A DNA stretch of 12,108 nt. It comes from Oscillospiraceae bacterium. GTDB taxonomy: Bacteria > Bacillota > Clostridia > Oscillospirales > Oscillospiraceae. The position numbers and the translations under genes were made by a program. Location of the stretch: positions 1 through 12,108 of the forward strand of contig JAISKU010000119.1 of assembly GCA_031261245.1 (NCBI GenBank), read 5' to 3'. Below the pieces are notes generated by a model, which did not search any database, was not told where the DNA came from, and worked only from the letters and a program-made list of their open reading frames with translations. Each line of letters begins with the position of its first letter. Position 1 is the first letter of the stretch. Positions 1 to 6,696 of the stretch are shown one piece after another.

Positions 1-49
1 AGTTGGATTATACTCGCTTGCCGCCGCAAGGTCAAGCCGTGTAACCCTA

Positions 50-78
50 TTTACAATCCGCGCGATGTGTGCTATTAT
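50..78 (+). promoter_or_regulatory. Sigma-A-type promoter of the LRR lipoprotein gene
   Basis: The -35 box TTTACA (50-55) and the -10 box TATTAT (73-78) are separated by exactly 17 bases. Transcription would start near 85, about 23 bases before the ATG at 108. The -10 box is the first part of a TAT microsatellite. This placement also argues against any translation start upstream of about 85. Confidence 0.65.
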
Positions 79-89
79 TATTATTATTA
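73..89 (+). repeat. TAT trinucleotide microsatellite in promoter/leader
   Basis: Seventeen bases of perfect period 3 (five TAT units plus TA) overlap the -10 box and the probable transcription start of the LRR lipoprotein gene. Gain or loss of a unit would leave a TATTAT -10 box in place but alter the start region and the leader length before the ribosome binding site at 91-98. Confidence 0.85.
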
Positions 90-107
90 GAAGGGAAGAT
101 TAACTCG

Positions 108-656
108 ATGAAAAAGCTGTTTGCAACGCTGCTGACCCTCGCGCTCCTCTTCGCTCTCGCGTCATGCGCGAAAAAACCCGAACCCGTCGCAACGCCCGAG
201 TCCGTCACAATAAAAGGCGAGCAGTACGGCACGGATTTAACGCAACTTAACTTGAGCAAAAAAGACCTCGCCGACACGGATATTGAACCACTGAAATATA
301 TGACAAATCTCCAGAGTTTGGATTTGGGCGGCAACAATATCACCGACTTATCGCCGCTGTCGGGACTGACAACTCTGGGGTCGCTGACTTTGTCGCAAAA
401 CAACATCACCGACGTCTCGCCGCTATCGGGACTGACGAGTATATGGAGCTTGAGTTTGGACATGAACAAAGTAAGCGACATTTCACCGCTGTCGGAGCTG
501 ACAAATTTACAGCGCTTGACCTTGCCCGCCAACAATATCAGCGACCTGACGCCGTTGTCAAAGCTTACGAATTTGACATTGCTGCGGCTGCAAGGGAACC
601 CCGTCACCGACTGGTCGCCGGTGGCGCACATCGCCGACGTTGTCGGCAGACCTTAA
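108..656 (+). CDS. Leucine-rich-repeat lipoprotein (internalin-like repeats)
   Basis: A 182-residue predicted secreted lipoprotein. It begins MKK, followed by a hydrophobic segment (4-18) and a lipobox ending LASC, with the lipidated cysteine at residue 20. Hence it is probably anchored on the outer face of the membrane. After a Pro-rich linker, residues 45-175 hold a half repeat and about five 22-residue leucine-rich repeats of the pattern NLxxLxLxxNxIxDLSPLxxLT, the SDS22/internalin type. No LPXTG anchor or other domain follows. The start at 108 is chosen because the signal peptide begins there, an AAGGGAAG ribosome binding site lies at 91-98, and the promoter puts the transcript start near 85. 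A longer in-frame reading from 69 adds an implausible Leu run before the signal peptide. LRRs usually bind proteins, but the ligand cannot be inferred. The coding sequence looks somewhat less G+C-rich than its neighbours. Confidence 0.85.
   Translation: MKKLFATLLTLALLFALASCAKKPEPVATPESVTIKGEQYGTDLTQLNLSKKDLADTDIEPLKYMTNLQSLDLGGNNITDLSPLSGLTTLGSLTLSQNNITDVSPLSGLTSIWSLSLDMNKVSDISPLSELTNLQRLTLPANNISDLTPLSKLTNLTLLRLQGNPVTDWSPVAHIADVVGRP
351..568 (+). repeat. 66-bp tandem repeats encoding the LRRs
   Basis: Blocks beginning at 351, 417, 483 and 549 are spaced exactly 66 bp (22 codons) apart. The first two 20-base cores (351-370 and 417-436) differ at one base, the third (483-502) at a few, and the fourth (549-568) is more diverged. 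The graded similarity suggests repeat expansion by unequal exchange or slippage. Confidence 0.8.
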
Positions 657-659
657 TCC

Positions 660-698
660 AAAAAAACATTTGACAACACTGTAATAATACTTTATAAT
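660..698 (+). promoter_or_regulatory. Consensus promoter of yceD-rpmF with upstream A-tract
   Basis: A perfect -35 TTGACA (670-675) and a perfect -10 TATAAT (693-698) are separated by 17 bases. Seven A residues (660-666) precede the -35 box and resemble an UP element. The predicted start is near 705, leaving a leader of about 20 bases with GGGAGGT (714-720) before the ATG at 726. This should be a very strong constitutive promoter, as fits a ribosomal protein operon. Confidence 0.9.
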
Positions 699-725
699 AA
701 CTCGTGCTCCGATGGGAGGTGCGCC

Positions 726-1220
726 ATGATACTTGATTTGCGGGAAATGATCGGCGTACCGGGGCTGCAAGTCCGGTTTGAAGATTCACCCGACTTATCG
801 GGACTGAAATCCGAGTCCGTTCTCGACATAATAGGCGAACCCGCGGCGCGCGGCGTCGTGCGCAACGACGCGGGACTGCTGACGATGCGCGTCGAAATCG
901 AGGCGAAGCTGCTTTGCGCGTGCTCGCGTTGCACCAAGGAGTTTGAGCGCGACATCTCCTGCGAGCTCACGGCGTCGCTGTCAGAGAGCGAGACGGCGCA
1001 GGAGGACCCGGAATACTACTACATTGAGGGTACGACCCTCGACACGGACGAGATAATCGTCACGGAACTCATTTTAAGCGCGGAGCAGAGGACGCTGTGC
1101 CGGGAGGACTGCCGCGGACTCTGTGATATATGCGGCTCCGATTTGAACGAGGGAGACTGCTCCTGCAAGCCGGAGGTTGACCCGCGGCTCGCCGTCCTCG
1201 GACGGCTTTTAGACGAATAA
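726..1220 (+). CDS. yceD: YceD/DUF177 family protein (rRNA/ribosome-assembly associated)
   Basis: A 164-residue protein of the DUF177 (YceD/YlbN) family, linked in bacteria and plastids to 23S rRNA accumulation and almost always encoded directly before rpmF, as here. The N-terminal part is beta-rich. Visible family features are the first cysteine group CACSRC (64-69) and the second group CREDCRGLCDICG (125-137) followed by CSC (145-147), which could bind a metal. The C-terminal DPRLAVLGRLL (152-162) is typical. The start has GGGAGGT six bases upstream. The gene lies 19 bases before rpmF and shares its consensus promoter. Family assignment rests on the cysteine pattern plus the rpmF neighbour; the biochemical role is family knowledge. 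Confidence 0.93.
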   Translation: MILDLREMIGVPGLQVRFEDSPDLSGLKSESVLDIIGEPAARGVVRNDAGLLTMRVEIEAKLLCACSRCTKEFERDISCELTASLSESETAQEDPEYYYIEGTTLDTDEIIVTELILSAEQRTLCREDCRGLCDICGSDLNEGDCSCKPEVDPRLAVLGRLLDE

Positions 1221-1239
1221 CTACGGGAGGTGTTAGAAT

Positions 1240-1419
1240 ATGGCGGTTCCAAAGAATAAAGTATCGAAAGCGAGACGCGACAAGCGCCGCAGCTCACATT
1301 GGAAGCTCGAGACGCCGGGCGTTATCAAATGCCCCAAGTGCGGCGAGTATCGGCTTCCCCACAGGGCTTGCAAGGCATGTGGCACGTATAACGGCAGAGA
1401 AGTTATAAAGGTTTCGTAA
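1240..1419 (+). CDS. rpmF: 50S ribosomal protein L32, zinc-binding (C+) form
   Basis: A 59-residue basic protein starting MAVPKNKVSKARRDKRRS, the hallmark of bL32, a component of the large ribosomal subunit. Two CxxC pairs (C31/C34 and C44/C47) form the zinc ribbon, so this is the C+ paralogue type. GGGAGGTG at 1225-1232 is an excellent ribosome binding site before the ATG. The gene follows yceD by 19 bases and is co-transcribed with it. In many bacteria plsX and fabH come next; here a hairpin and a DUF512 gene follow instead. Confidence 0.97.
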   Translation: MAVPKNKVSKARRDKRRSSHWKLETPGVIKCPKCGEYRLPHRACKACGTYNGREVIKVS

Positions 1420-1426
1420 CAAGGCG

Positions 1427-1444
1427 GCGGGGGATTTCCCCCGC
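1427..1444 (+). terminator. GC hairpin after rpmF, possible partial terminator or attenuator
   Basis: A perfect 7-bp stem (GCGGGGG/CCCCCGC) with the four-base loop ATTT lies 7 bases after the rpmF stop codon. The following bases (TCTACTTGTGT) are only moderately T-rich, so this is a weak intrinsic terminator at best. It may lower transcription from the strong yceD promoter before the DUF512-der genes, for which no clear promoter is visible. Confidence 0.45.
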
Positions 1445-1469
1445 TCTACTTGTGTAAAGGGGTGTTTCT

Positions 1470-2792
1470 ATGCCCGCGACGATAAAATCGGTAAAGCCCG
1501 GCTCACCCGCGTCGCGCGCGGGCGTGGCTCCGGGCGATTCGCTCGTGTCAATAAGCGGACGCCGAATAACCGACGTGCTCGACTACCTTTACCGCTCCTA
1601 CGACGCGCACATAACCGTCGTGACGCGCCGCGCCGACGGAAAATTCCGCGCGTCGGTGGTTCGCAAGGGCGACGGCGAGGAACTCGGACTGGAGTTTGAG
1701 TCCTCGCTGATGGACTTACCGCGCTCCTGCGCGAACAAGTGCGTGTTCTGCTTCGTGGATCAGCTCCCGCGCGGAATGCGCGAGACGCTGTATTACAAGG
1801 ACGACGACACGCGCCTGTCCTTTTTGCAGGGCAACTACGTCACGCTGACAAACATGTCGGAGCGCGAGATTGCGCGAGTAATCGACATGCGCATATCACC
1901 GATCAACGTCTCCGTGCATACAATGAATCCCAGCCTGCGCGCAAAAATGCTCGGCTCGCTGCGCGGCGCCGACGGCGTTGCGGTAATCCGCCGTCTCGCG
2001 GAGGCGGGAATCACGATGAACTGTCAAATCGTGCTCTGCCCCGGACTAAACGACGGCGCGGAGCTCGAATACTCGATGTCGGAGCTTGCCGCGCTGTACC
2101 CCGAGGTCAACAGCGTGTCCGTCGTGCCCGTCGGACTCACGCGCCACCGCGAGGGTCTGCCGCGGCTCACACCGTTCGACGCTCAAAAGGCGGCCGAGGC
2201 GGTGCGGCAGGTCGAGGCTTTTGCCCGAAAGTGCCTGAAAACGCGCGGCTCGCGCATATTCTTCTGCGCCGATGAGCTCTACATCAAGGCGGAGAGAGAG
2301 CTCCCGCCCGACGAGTATTACGAGGGCTACCCGCAGCTTGAGAACGGCGTGGGAATGCTGCGCCTGCTAATTGAGGAATTCAACACGGCGTTACGCTCCG
2401 CCGGGGACGATGTCCACATCGTCCCGACACCGTTCACCCTCGTCACGGGGCGCGCCGCCGAAAAGTTCATAGAAAGTTTGCTATGTACCGCGCGCGAAAT
2501 ATGTGATAATATAACAGGAGAGGTCGTCGGCGTGACAAACGCGTTTTTCGGGGAGAGCGTAGACGTCGCGGGGCTCGTGACGGGCGGCGACATCCTCAAA
2601 ACGCTCCCAAATCGCGCCCACGCGCCGCGTCTGCTGCTGCCGCGCAACATGCTGCGCGTTGGTGAGACGCGCGACGGCGGCGTATTCCTCGACGACGTCA
2701 CCGTCCGCGATATCGAATCAACGCTGAACGCCACCGTCCGCGTGGTCGAACAGGACGGCGCGGACTTGCTGAACGCAATCCTCGGACTGTAG
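1470..2792 (+). CDS. DUF512 family PDZ/radical-SAM-type iron-sulfur protein
   Basis: A 440-residue cytoplasmic protein of unknown function. Residues 3-50 form a PDZ-like module (VKPGSPASRAGVAPGDSL). Residues 87-94 read CANKCVFC, a CX3CX2C motif of the radical SAM type that should hold a [4Fe-4S] cluster. The C-terminal half is the DUF512 domain, with conserved stretches FFCADELYIKAE (264-275), YEGYPQLENGVGM (284-296), GVTNAFFGESV (354-364) and LPRNMLRVGE (390-399). The length fits the family. The start is chosen for AAAGGGGTG at 1456-1464 and because the PDZ module begins at once. The gene lies 50 bases after rpmF and 44 bases before der, a neighbour it also has in many Clostridia. That context hints at a role around translation or ribosome assembly, but no reaction is established. 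Confidence 0.9.
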   Translation: MPATIKSVKPGSPASRAGVAPGDSLVSISGRRITDVLDYLYRSYDAHITVVTRRADGKFRASVVRKGDGEELGLEFESSLMDLPRSCANKCVFCFVDQLPRGMRETLYYKDDDTRLSFLQGNYVTLTNMSEREIARVIDMRISPINVSVHTMNPSLRAKMLGSLRGADGVAVIRRLAEAGITMNCQIVLCPGLNDGAELEYSMSELAALYPEVNSVSVVPVGLTRHREGLPRLTPFDAQKAAEAVRQVEAFARKCLKTRGSRIFFCADELYIKAERELPPDEYYEGYPQLENGVGMLRLLIEEFNTALRSAGDDVHIVPTPFTLVTGRAAEKFIESLLCTAREICDNITGEVVGVTNAFFGESVDVAGLVTGGDILKTLPNRAHAPRLLLPRNMLRVGETRDGGVFLDDVTVRDIESTLNATVRVVEQDGADLLNAILGL

Positions 2793-2836
2793 GGGTCGGC
2801 GTCCTCGACGACCCGAAAAATCGAAAGTAGGTACAC

Positions 2837-4189
2837 ATGCCAAAACCCCTAATCGCAATCGTCGGCCGCCCGAACGTCGGAAAGTCGATGCTCTTCAACA
2901 AAATAACGGGCAAACGCCTTAGCATCGTCGAGGACACGCCCGGCGTCACGCGCGACAGGCTGTACTCCTCCTCGGACTGGAACGGCCGCGAGTTTGACAT
3001 CGTGGACACGGGCGGGATTGAGCCGGAGTCCGCGAAGCTCGCCGCGTCAATGGTGGACGTGCCGAGTGAGATGCTCAAATTCATGCGCGAGCAGGCGCTG
3101 CTGGCGATTGACCTCGCGGATGTGATAATTCTCGTGTGCGACGTCACGACGGGCGTAACCGCCGCCGACGACGAGGTCGCGACGATGCTGTTGCGCTCAA
3201 AAAAACCGATAGTGCTCGCCGTGAACAAGTGCGACAGCACGGGCGCGACGAACCCGGACATCTACGAATTCTACTCGCTCGGCCTCGGCGACCCCATCGC
3301 GGTGTCCGCCGTCCACGGCCACGGTACGGGCGATCTTCTCGACGTGTGCGTGAAGAATTTTCCGCCGCGCGACGAGAGCGAGGACGAGGACGACCGCGTC
3401 TCCGTCGCCATAATCGGCAAGCCGAACTCGGGAAAATCCTCGCTGCTAAATCGAATCCTCGGAGAGACGCGCGTGATCGTGTCGGACATTGCGGGCACGA
3501 CGCGCGACGCGGTGGACGCGCGATTTGAAAACGACACGGGAAAATACCTGTTCATCGACACGGCGGGCATACGCCGCCGCTCGCGCGTGGATGATCGAAT
3601 CGAAAAATACAGCGTCCTGCGCGCCGAGATGGCGATTGAGCGCGCGGACGTCTGCCTCATAATGATAGACGCCATAGAGGGCGTCACGGAGCAGGACACG
3701 AAGGTCGCCGGCCTCGCGCACGAGGCGGGGCGCGCGTCGATAATCGTCGTCAACAAGTGGGACCTCGTCGAAAAGGACGGAAAGACGATGGATCACATGC
3801 GAAAAGAGGTCATGCGCGACTTATCCTACATGACCTACGCGCCGATCGTGTTCATCTCCGCAAAAACGGGACAACGCGTGGACAGACTTTTTGAGCTCAT
3901 CAACTTCGTGAACGCGCAGGCGGCGATGAGGATCACGACGGGCGCGCTCAACGGAGTTTTGGCGGACGCGCAGGCGCGTATGCAGCCGCCGACGGACAAG
4001 GGCCGTCGCCTGAAAATCTACTACATGACGCAGGTCGGAATCCGGCCGCCGACGTTCGTGTGCTTCTGCAACGACGCGGAGCTGTTCCACTTCTCGTACC
4101 AGCGCTATCTGGAGAACCAGATACGCTCCGTCTACGGACTTGAGGGAACTCCCGTGCGAATGGTAATAAGACAAAAAGGCGACCAATAA
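2837..4189 (+). CDS. der: Ribosome-assembly GTPase Der (EngA)
   Basis: A 450-residue protein with two tandem GTPase domains and a C-terminal KH-like domain, the architecture unique to Der, an essential factor in maturation of the 50S subunit. Domain 1 has G1 GRPNVGKS (10-17), G3 DTGG (57-60) and G4 NKCD (130-133). Domain 2 has G1 GKPNSGKS (194-201), G3 DTAG (241-244), G4 NKWD (306-309) and G5 SAK (341-343). An acidic linker (179-186) joins the two domains. The KH-like region spans about 355-450 and includes TQVGIRPPTFVCFCN (398-412). One small oddity is Met at residue 18, straight after GKS, where Der usually has Thr. The gene lies between DUF512 and plsY, with a modest ribosome binding site (AGTAGG). 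Function is secure from the architecture. Confidence 0.98.
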   Translation: MPKPLIAIVGRPNVGKSMLFNKITGKRLSIVEDTPGVTRDRLYSSSDWNGREFDIVDTGGIEPESAKLAASMVDVPSEMLKFMREQALLAIDLADVIILVCDVTTGVTAADDEVATMLLRSKKPIVLAVNKCDSTGATNPDIYEFYSLGLGDPIAVSAVHGHGTGDLLDVCVKNFPPRDESEDEDDRVSVAIIGKPNSGKSSLLNRILGETRVIVSDIAGTTRDAVDARFENDTGKYLFIDTAGIRRRSRVDDRIEKYSVLRAEMAIERADVCLIMIDAIEGVTEQDTKVAGLAHEAGRASIIVVNKWDLVEKDGKTMDHMRKEVMRDLSYMTYAPIVFISAKTGQRVDRLFELINFVNAQAAMRITTGALNGVLADAQARMQPPTDKGRRLKIYYMTQVGIRPPTFVCFCNDAELFHFSYQRYLENQIRSVYGLEGTPVRMVIRQKGDQ

Positions 4190-4230
4190 AATGTAACGTC
4201 AAAAAAATTCCCGGGAGGAAATGCGAGAAA

Positions 4231-4863
4231 ATGCACTTGTCATTGCTGAACATTTTGATCGCCGCGCAGGCATACATTATCGGCGGGGTAAACGGCGCGA
4301 TTATCGCGTCAAAATACCTGTACAGGCGCGATATACGCGAGCTCGGCAGCGGGAACCCCGGCCTGACCAACTTCTACCGGGTGTTCGGCGCGCGCGGCGT
4401 GTTGCTCATGCTCCTCATCGACGTCGCAAAGACGCTCGGCCCCGTGCTCCTCGGCGGTTGGATATTCCACCGCGCCGGATATCCCGGCGTGTCGGGGCGA
4501 ATCCTCGCGGGACTTTTCGTAATGCTCGGCCACGCGTTTCCGCTGTTCTACAAATTCAAGGGCGGCAAGACCGTCCTCGCCGCCGGAATACTGCTCTTCA
4601 GCATCGACTGGCGCGTGTGCGTGCTCGGCTGGGGGATGTTCCTGCTCATGCTGATCGCGACGCGGTACGTCTCACTCAGCTCGATAGTCGGCGTGTGGGG
4701 GTATCCGATAGCGCTCGCGGTGTTCCGCATAGGCACAAAGGCGGATCTTGTCGTCGCGATACTGTCCGCGGCGCTTCTCGTGGCGCGCCACTACGCGAAC
4801 ATCGGCAGACTGATATCCCACAAGGAATCAAAATTCAGCTTTCACCGCGCGGATAAGGAGTGA
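4231..4863 (+). CDS. plsY: Acyl-phosphate:glycerol-3-phosphate acyltransferase PlsY
   Basis: A 210-residue integral membrane enzyme that transfers an acyl group from acyl-phosphate (made by PlsX) to sn-glycerol-3-phosphate, the first committed step of phospholipid synthesis. All three family motifs are visible. Motif 1 is GSGNPGLTNFYR (39-50). Motif 2 is GHAFPLFYKFKGGK (100-113), the usual glycine-rich phosphate-binding segment. Motif 3 is RHYANIGRL (186-194). Hydrophobic segments around 5-25, 55-78, 90-102, 114-145 and 152-185 fit the multi-spanning fold. The start is set by GGGAGG at 4213-4218, since the ATG at 4221 is in another frame. The gene ends four bases before gpsA, whose product supplies its acceptor substrate. 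Minor divergence is seen in KTV after motif 2 and SHKESK near the C-terminus. Confidence 0.96.
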   Translation: MHLSLLNILIAAQAYIIGGVNGAIIASKYLYRRDIRELGSGNPGLTNFYRVFGARGVLLMLLIDVAKTLGPVLLGGWIFHRAGYPGVSGRILAGLFVMLGHAFPLFYKFKGGKTVLAAGILLFSIDWRVCVLGWGMFLLMLIATRYVSLSSIVGVWGYPIALAVFRIGTKADLVVAILSAALLVARHYANIGRLISHKESKFSFHRADKE

Positions 4864-4867
4864 AGAG

Positions 4868-5872
4868 ATGAGAATTACCGTTTTCGGCTCCGGCGGCTGG
4901 GGCACGGCTATCGCGATACTGCTGTGCGGCAACGGACACGACGTCACGCTCTGGTCGGCGTTTGAGTCGGAGGCCGCGGCCCTGCGCGACACGCGTGAGA
5001 ATCCGCTGCTAAAGGGCGTCAAAATCCCGGACGACGTACATATCACGTCGAATCTGAAGCAGTCGCTCGCCGACGCGGAGCTCGCGGTCATTGCTACGCC
5101 GTCCTTCGCCGTGCGTGAGACGGCCGTCAAGCTGCGCGGCGCGCTAACGGGCGACTGCGTGGTCGTCTGCGTCTCAAAGGGGATTGAGCAGAACTCCTCC
5201 CGCCTGTTCTCCGAGATTCTGCGCGACGCGCTCGGGGAGAAGCGCCGCATCGCGTCGCTCTCCGGCCCGACGCACGCCGAGGAGGTCTCCCTGCGAATCC
5301 CGACGGCCTGCGTGGCCGCCTCCCGCGACAGGGACGCGGCGGAGCTCGTGCAGGACGTGTTCATGAACGAATATTTCCGCGTCTACACGTCGGACGACGT
5401 CGTCGGCGTGGAGCTCGGCGCGGCGCTGAAAAACGTGATCGCCCTCTGCGCCGGGATATGCGACGGCCTCGGCTACGGCGACAACACCATCGCGATGCTC
5501 GCCACGCGCGGTCTCACTGAGATCGCGCACCTCGTAATCGCGCTCGGCGGCCGCCGGGAGACTGTCGCGGGGCTCGCGGGACTCGGCGACCTCATCGTCA
5601 CCTGTACCTCGCGCCACTCGCGCAACCGCCGCGCCGGCGTGCTGATAGGGAAGGGGTACTCCGTGAAGGACGCGATGAGTGAGGTCGGCGCGGTCGTCGA
5701 GGGCTACTACGCCGCCCGCGCGGCGCGCGACCTGTCGGAGCGCACGGGGATTGACATGCCGATATGCTCTGAGGCGTACAGGGTGCTCTACGAGGACAAG
5801 GATCCGCGCGCGGCGCTGCGCGAGCTGATGACGCGCACGAAGCGCAGCGAGACAGAGGAAAACTTCATATAA
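4868..5872 (+). CDS. gpsA: NAD(P)+-dependent glycerol-3-phosphate dehydrogenase
   Basis: A 334-residue cytosolic enzyme that reduces dihydroxyacetone phosphate to sn-glycerol-3-phosphate for phospholipid synthesis. The N-terminal Rossmann fold carries GSGGWGTA (7-14). SKGIEQ (103-108) and LSGPTHAEEV (131-140) are family motifs. The catalytic lysine is K188 in VELGAALKNVIAL (181-193), followed by GYGDNTIAMLATRGL (202-216) and GLAGLGDLIVTCTS (235-248). The length is normal for GpsA. The ribosome binding site (GGAG at 4857-4860) lies in the last codons of plsY, so translation of the two is probably linked. The gene ends at a strong hairpin shared with the convergent operon. In many Clostridia spoIVA follows this cluster; it is not here. 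Confidence 0.98.
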   Translation: MRITVFGSGGWGTAIAILLCGNGHDVTLWSAFESEAAALRDTRENPLLKGVKIPDDVHITSNLKQSLADAELAVIATPSFAVRETAVKLRGALTGDCVVVCVSKGIEQNSSRLFSEILRDALGEKRRIASLSGPTHAEEVSLRIPTACVAASRDRDAAELVQDVFMNEYFRVYTSDDVVGVELGAALKNVIALCAGICDGLGYGDNTIAMLATRGLTEIAHLVIALGGRRETVAGLAGLGDLIVTCTSRHSRNRRAGVLIGKGYSVKDAMSEVGAVVEGYYAARAARDLSERTGIDMPICSEAYRVLYEDKDPRAALRELMTRTKRSETEENFI

Positions 5873-5875
5873 CAA

Positions 5876-5907
5876 AAAGCGGATACCTTGAGGTATCCGC
5901 TTTATTT
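5876..5907. terminator. Bidirectional intrinsic terminator between gpsA and the minus-strand operon
   Basis: A perfect 12-bp stem (AAAGCGGATACC at 5876-5887 with GGTATCCGCTTT at 5892-5903) closes a TTGA loop. On the + strand it ends in TTTATTT. On the - strand the run of A at 5874-5878 becomes a T run. It can therefore stop transcripts from gpsA and from the convergent acetyltransferase gene, whose TAA stop (5904-5902) lies at the stem end. Confidence 0.92.
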
Positions 5908-6696
5908 CGTCCACGTTTTTCTGCCGTACCCGTGCTCCGACATAACGGCGTCCATTATCGCCTTGTCCGATTCCGTGAACTCACCCCACGCCTCGACCTC
6001 GCGGCCGCTGGATTCACGAAACTCCGCCAGCGTCCGCAAATCGTGACCTTCAATAATCGCGCAGGCGCCCGGGGGCAGCCGCTCAAGCAAAACCTCAATC
6101 GGGGCAAGGCTCGCGGGTTCTTTATAGGGAAAACCGCCGTCAAACTCGGAGGCCTCTTCGGGCGTAAGCTCTTCGTAGACAGGCGGCAAATGAAACACAC
6201 CGCCGACGCCGTCGAGCGCGCCCTCATACAGCGGATAAACCATAAACGCGTCAAAAGTCGCGCCCTCCGCCGTCGTTATTCCGAATTCCGCGGCCCTGCG
6301 AAACCCCAATCGCGGATAATAATCGGGTTCGCCGAAAATTACAATCGCGCGGTATCCGCGTCGGGCCGCTTCGGCAATGCTGTGCCGCAAGAGCGCCTTG
6401 CCCACTCCGCGATTTTGAAATTCCGGCAAAACGGCGAGCGGGCCGAAGGTGATTACATCGGTAATTTCTCCGCCTTTGATGACTATTTTGCTCCTGCTGT
6501 AAATAATATGCCCGGCGAGCGTTCCGTCAAGCTCCGCAACAAAGTCAAGCTCCGGTATAAAATCCCGCGAAGTCCTCAGCTTATGCGTCAGCAGGTGCTC
6601 ATTGCAGGCCGTGCTCTGATGCCAAAACGCCTCCCGGTCGATTTCCTCGATCGTGCGGTAATCCTTCGGCTCTTCAAGCCTGATTGAAATATTCAC
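5902..6696 (-). CDS. GNAT-family N-acetyltransferase (COG3153/YhbS-like) with C-terminal extension
   Basis: A 264-residue protein whose first 140 residues or so form a GNAT domain that uses acetyl-CoA to acetylate an amine. Visible landmarks are the N-terminal IRLEEPKDY (5-13), the beta-4 strand FGPLAVLPEFQ (84-94), the acetyl-CoA loop QNRGVGKALL (94-103) and GEPDYYPRLGFRRA (122-135), a typical beta-5 region. The C-terminal 120 residues, including FMVYPLYEGAL, resemble the extension of YhbS-like enzymes; the substrate is unknown. The start is a GTG at 6696 with GGGGGAG a few bases upstream. It overlaps the stop of the amidohydrolase gene as GTGA, which suggests translational coupling. It is the last gene of the minus-strand unit and ends in the shared terminator. 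Confidence 0.88.
   Translation of the reverse strand: MNISIRLEEPKDYRTIEEIDREAFWHQSTACNEHLLTHKLRTSRDFIPELDFVAELDGTLAGHIIYSRSKIVIKGGEITDVITFGPLAVLPEFQNRGVGKALLRHSIAEAARRGYRAIVIFGEPDYYPRLGFRRAAEFGITTAEGATFDAFMVYPLYEGALDGVGGVFHLPPVYEELTPEEASEFDGGFPYKEPASLAPIEVLLERLPPGACAIIEGHDLRTLAEFRESSGREVEAWGEFTESDKAIMDAVMSEHGYGRKTWTK

Noticed and set aside
1..49. Small hairpin CTTGC/GCAAG (17-30) near the left edge, as a terminator or RNA gene end
   Set aside because: It has a five-base-pair stem with no T tract. I see no coding frame or RNA structure I can support in these 49 bases.
633..647. Hairpin GCCGAC-GTT-GTCGGC at the end of the LRR gene, as a terminator
   Set aside because: It lies inside the coding sequence and no T tract follows; the next bases are A-rich and belong to the yceD promoter.
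2793..2814. Hairpin GGGTCG/CGACCC between DUF512 and der, as a terminator
   Set aside because: The stem is only 6 bp with a 10-base loop and is followed by A residues rather than T, so it does not look like an intrinsic terminator.
5174..5914. A 246-codon open frame on the minus strand opposite gpsA
   Set aside because: gpsA is unmistakable on the + strand. The antisense frame is Arg/Ala/His-rich, has no family motif, and is explained by high G+C codon bias; it also runs through the terminator.
5932..6687. A 251-codon open frame on the + strand opposite the GNAT gene
   Set aside because: The composition is Arg-rich with no recognisable motif, and the minus-strand GNAT frame has clear acetyl-CoA binding motifs and operon context.
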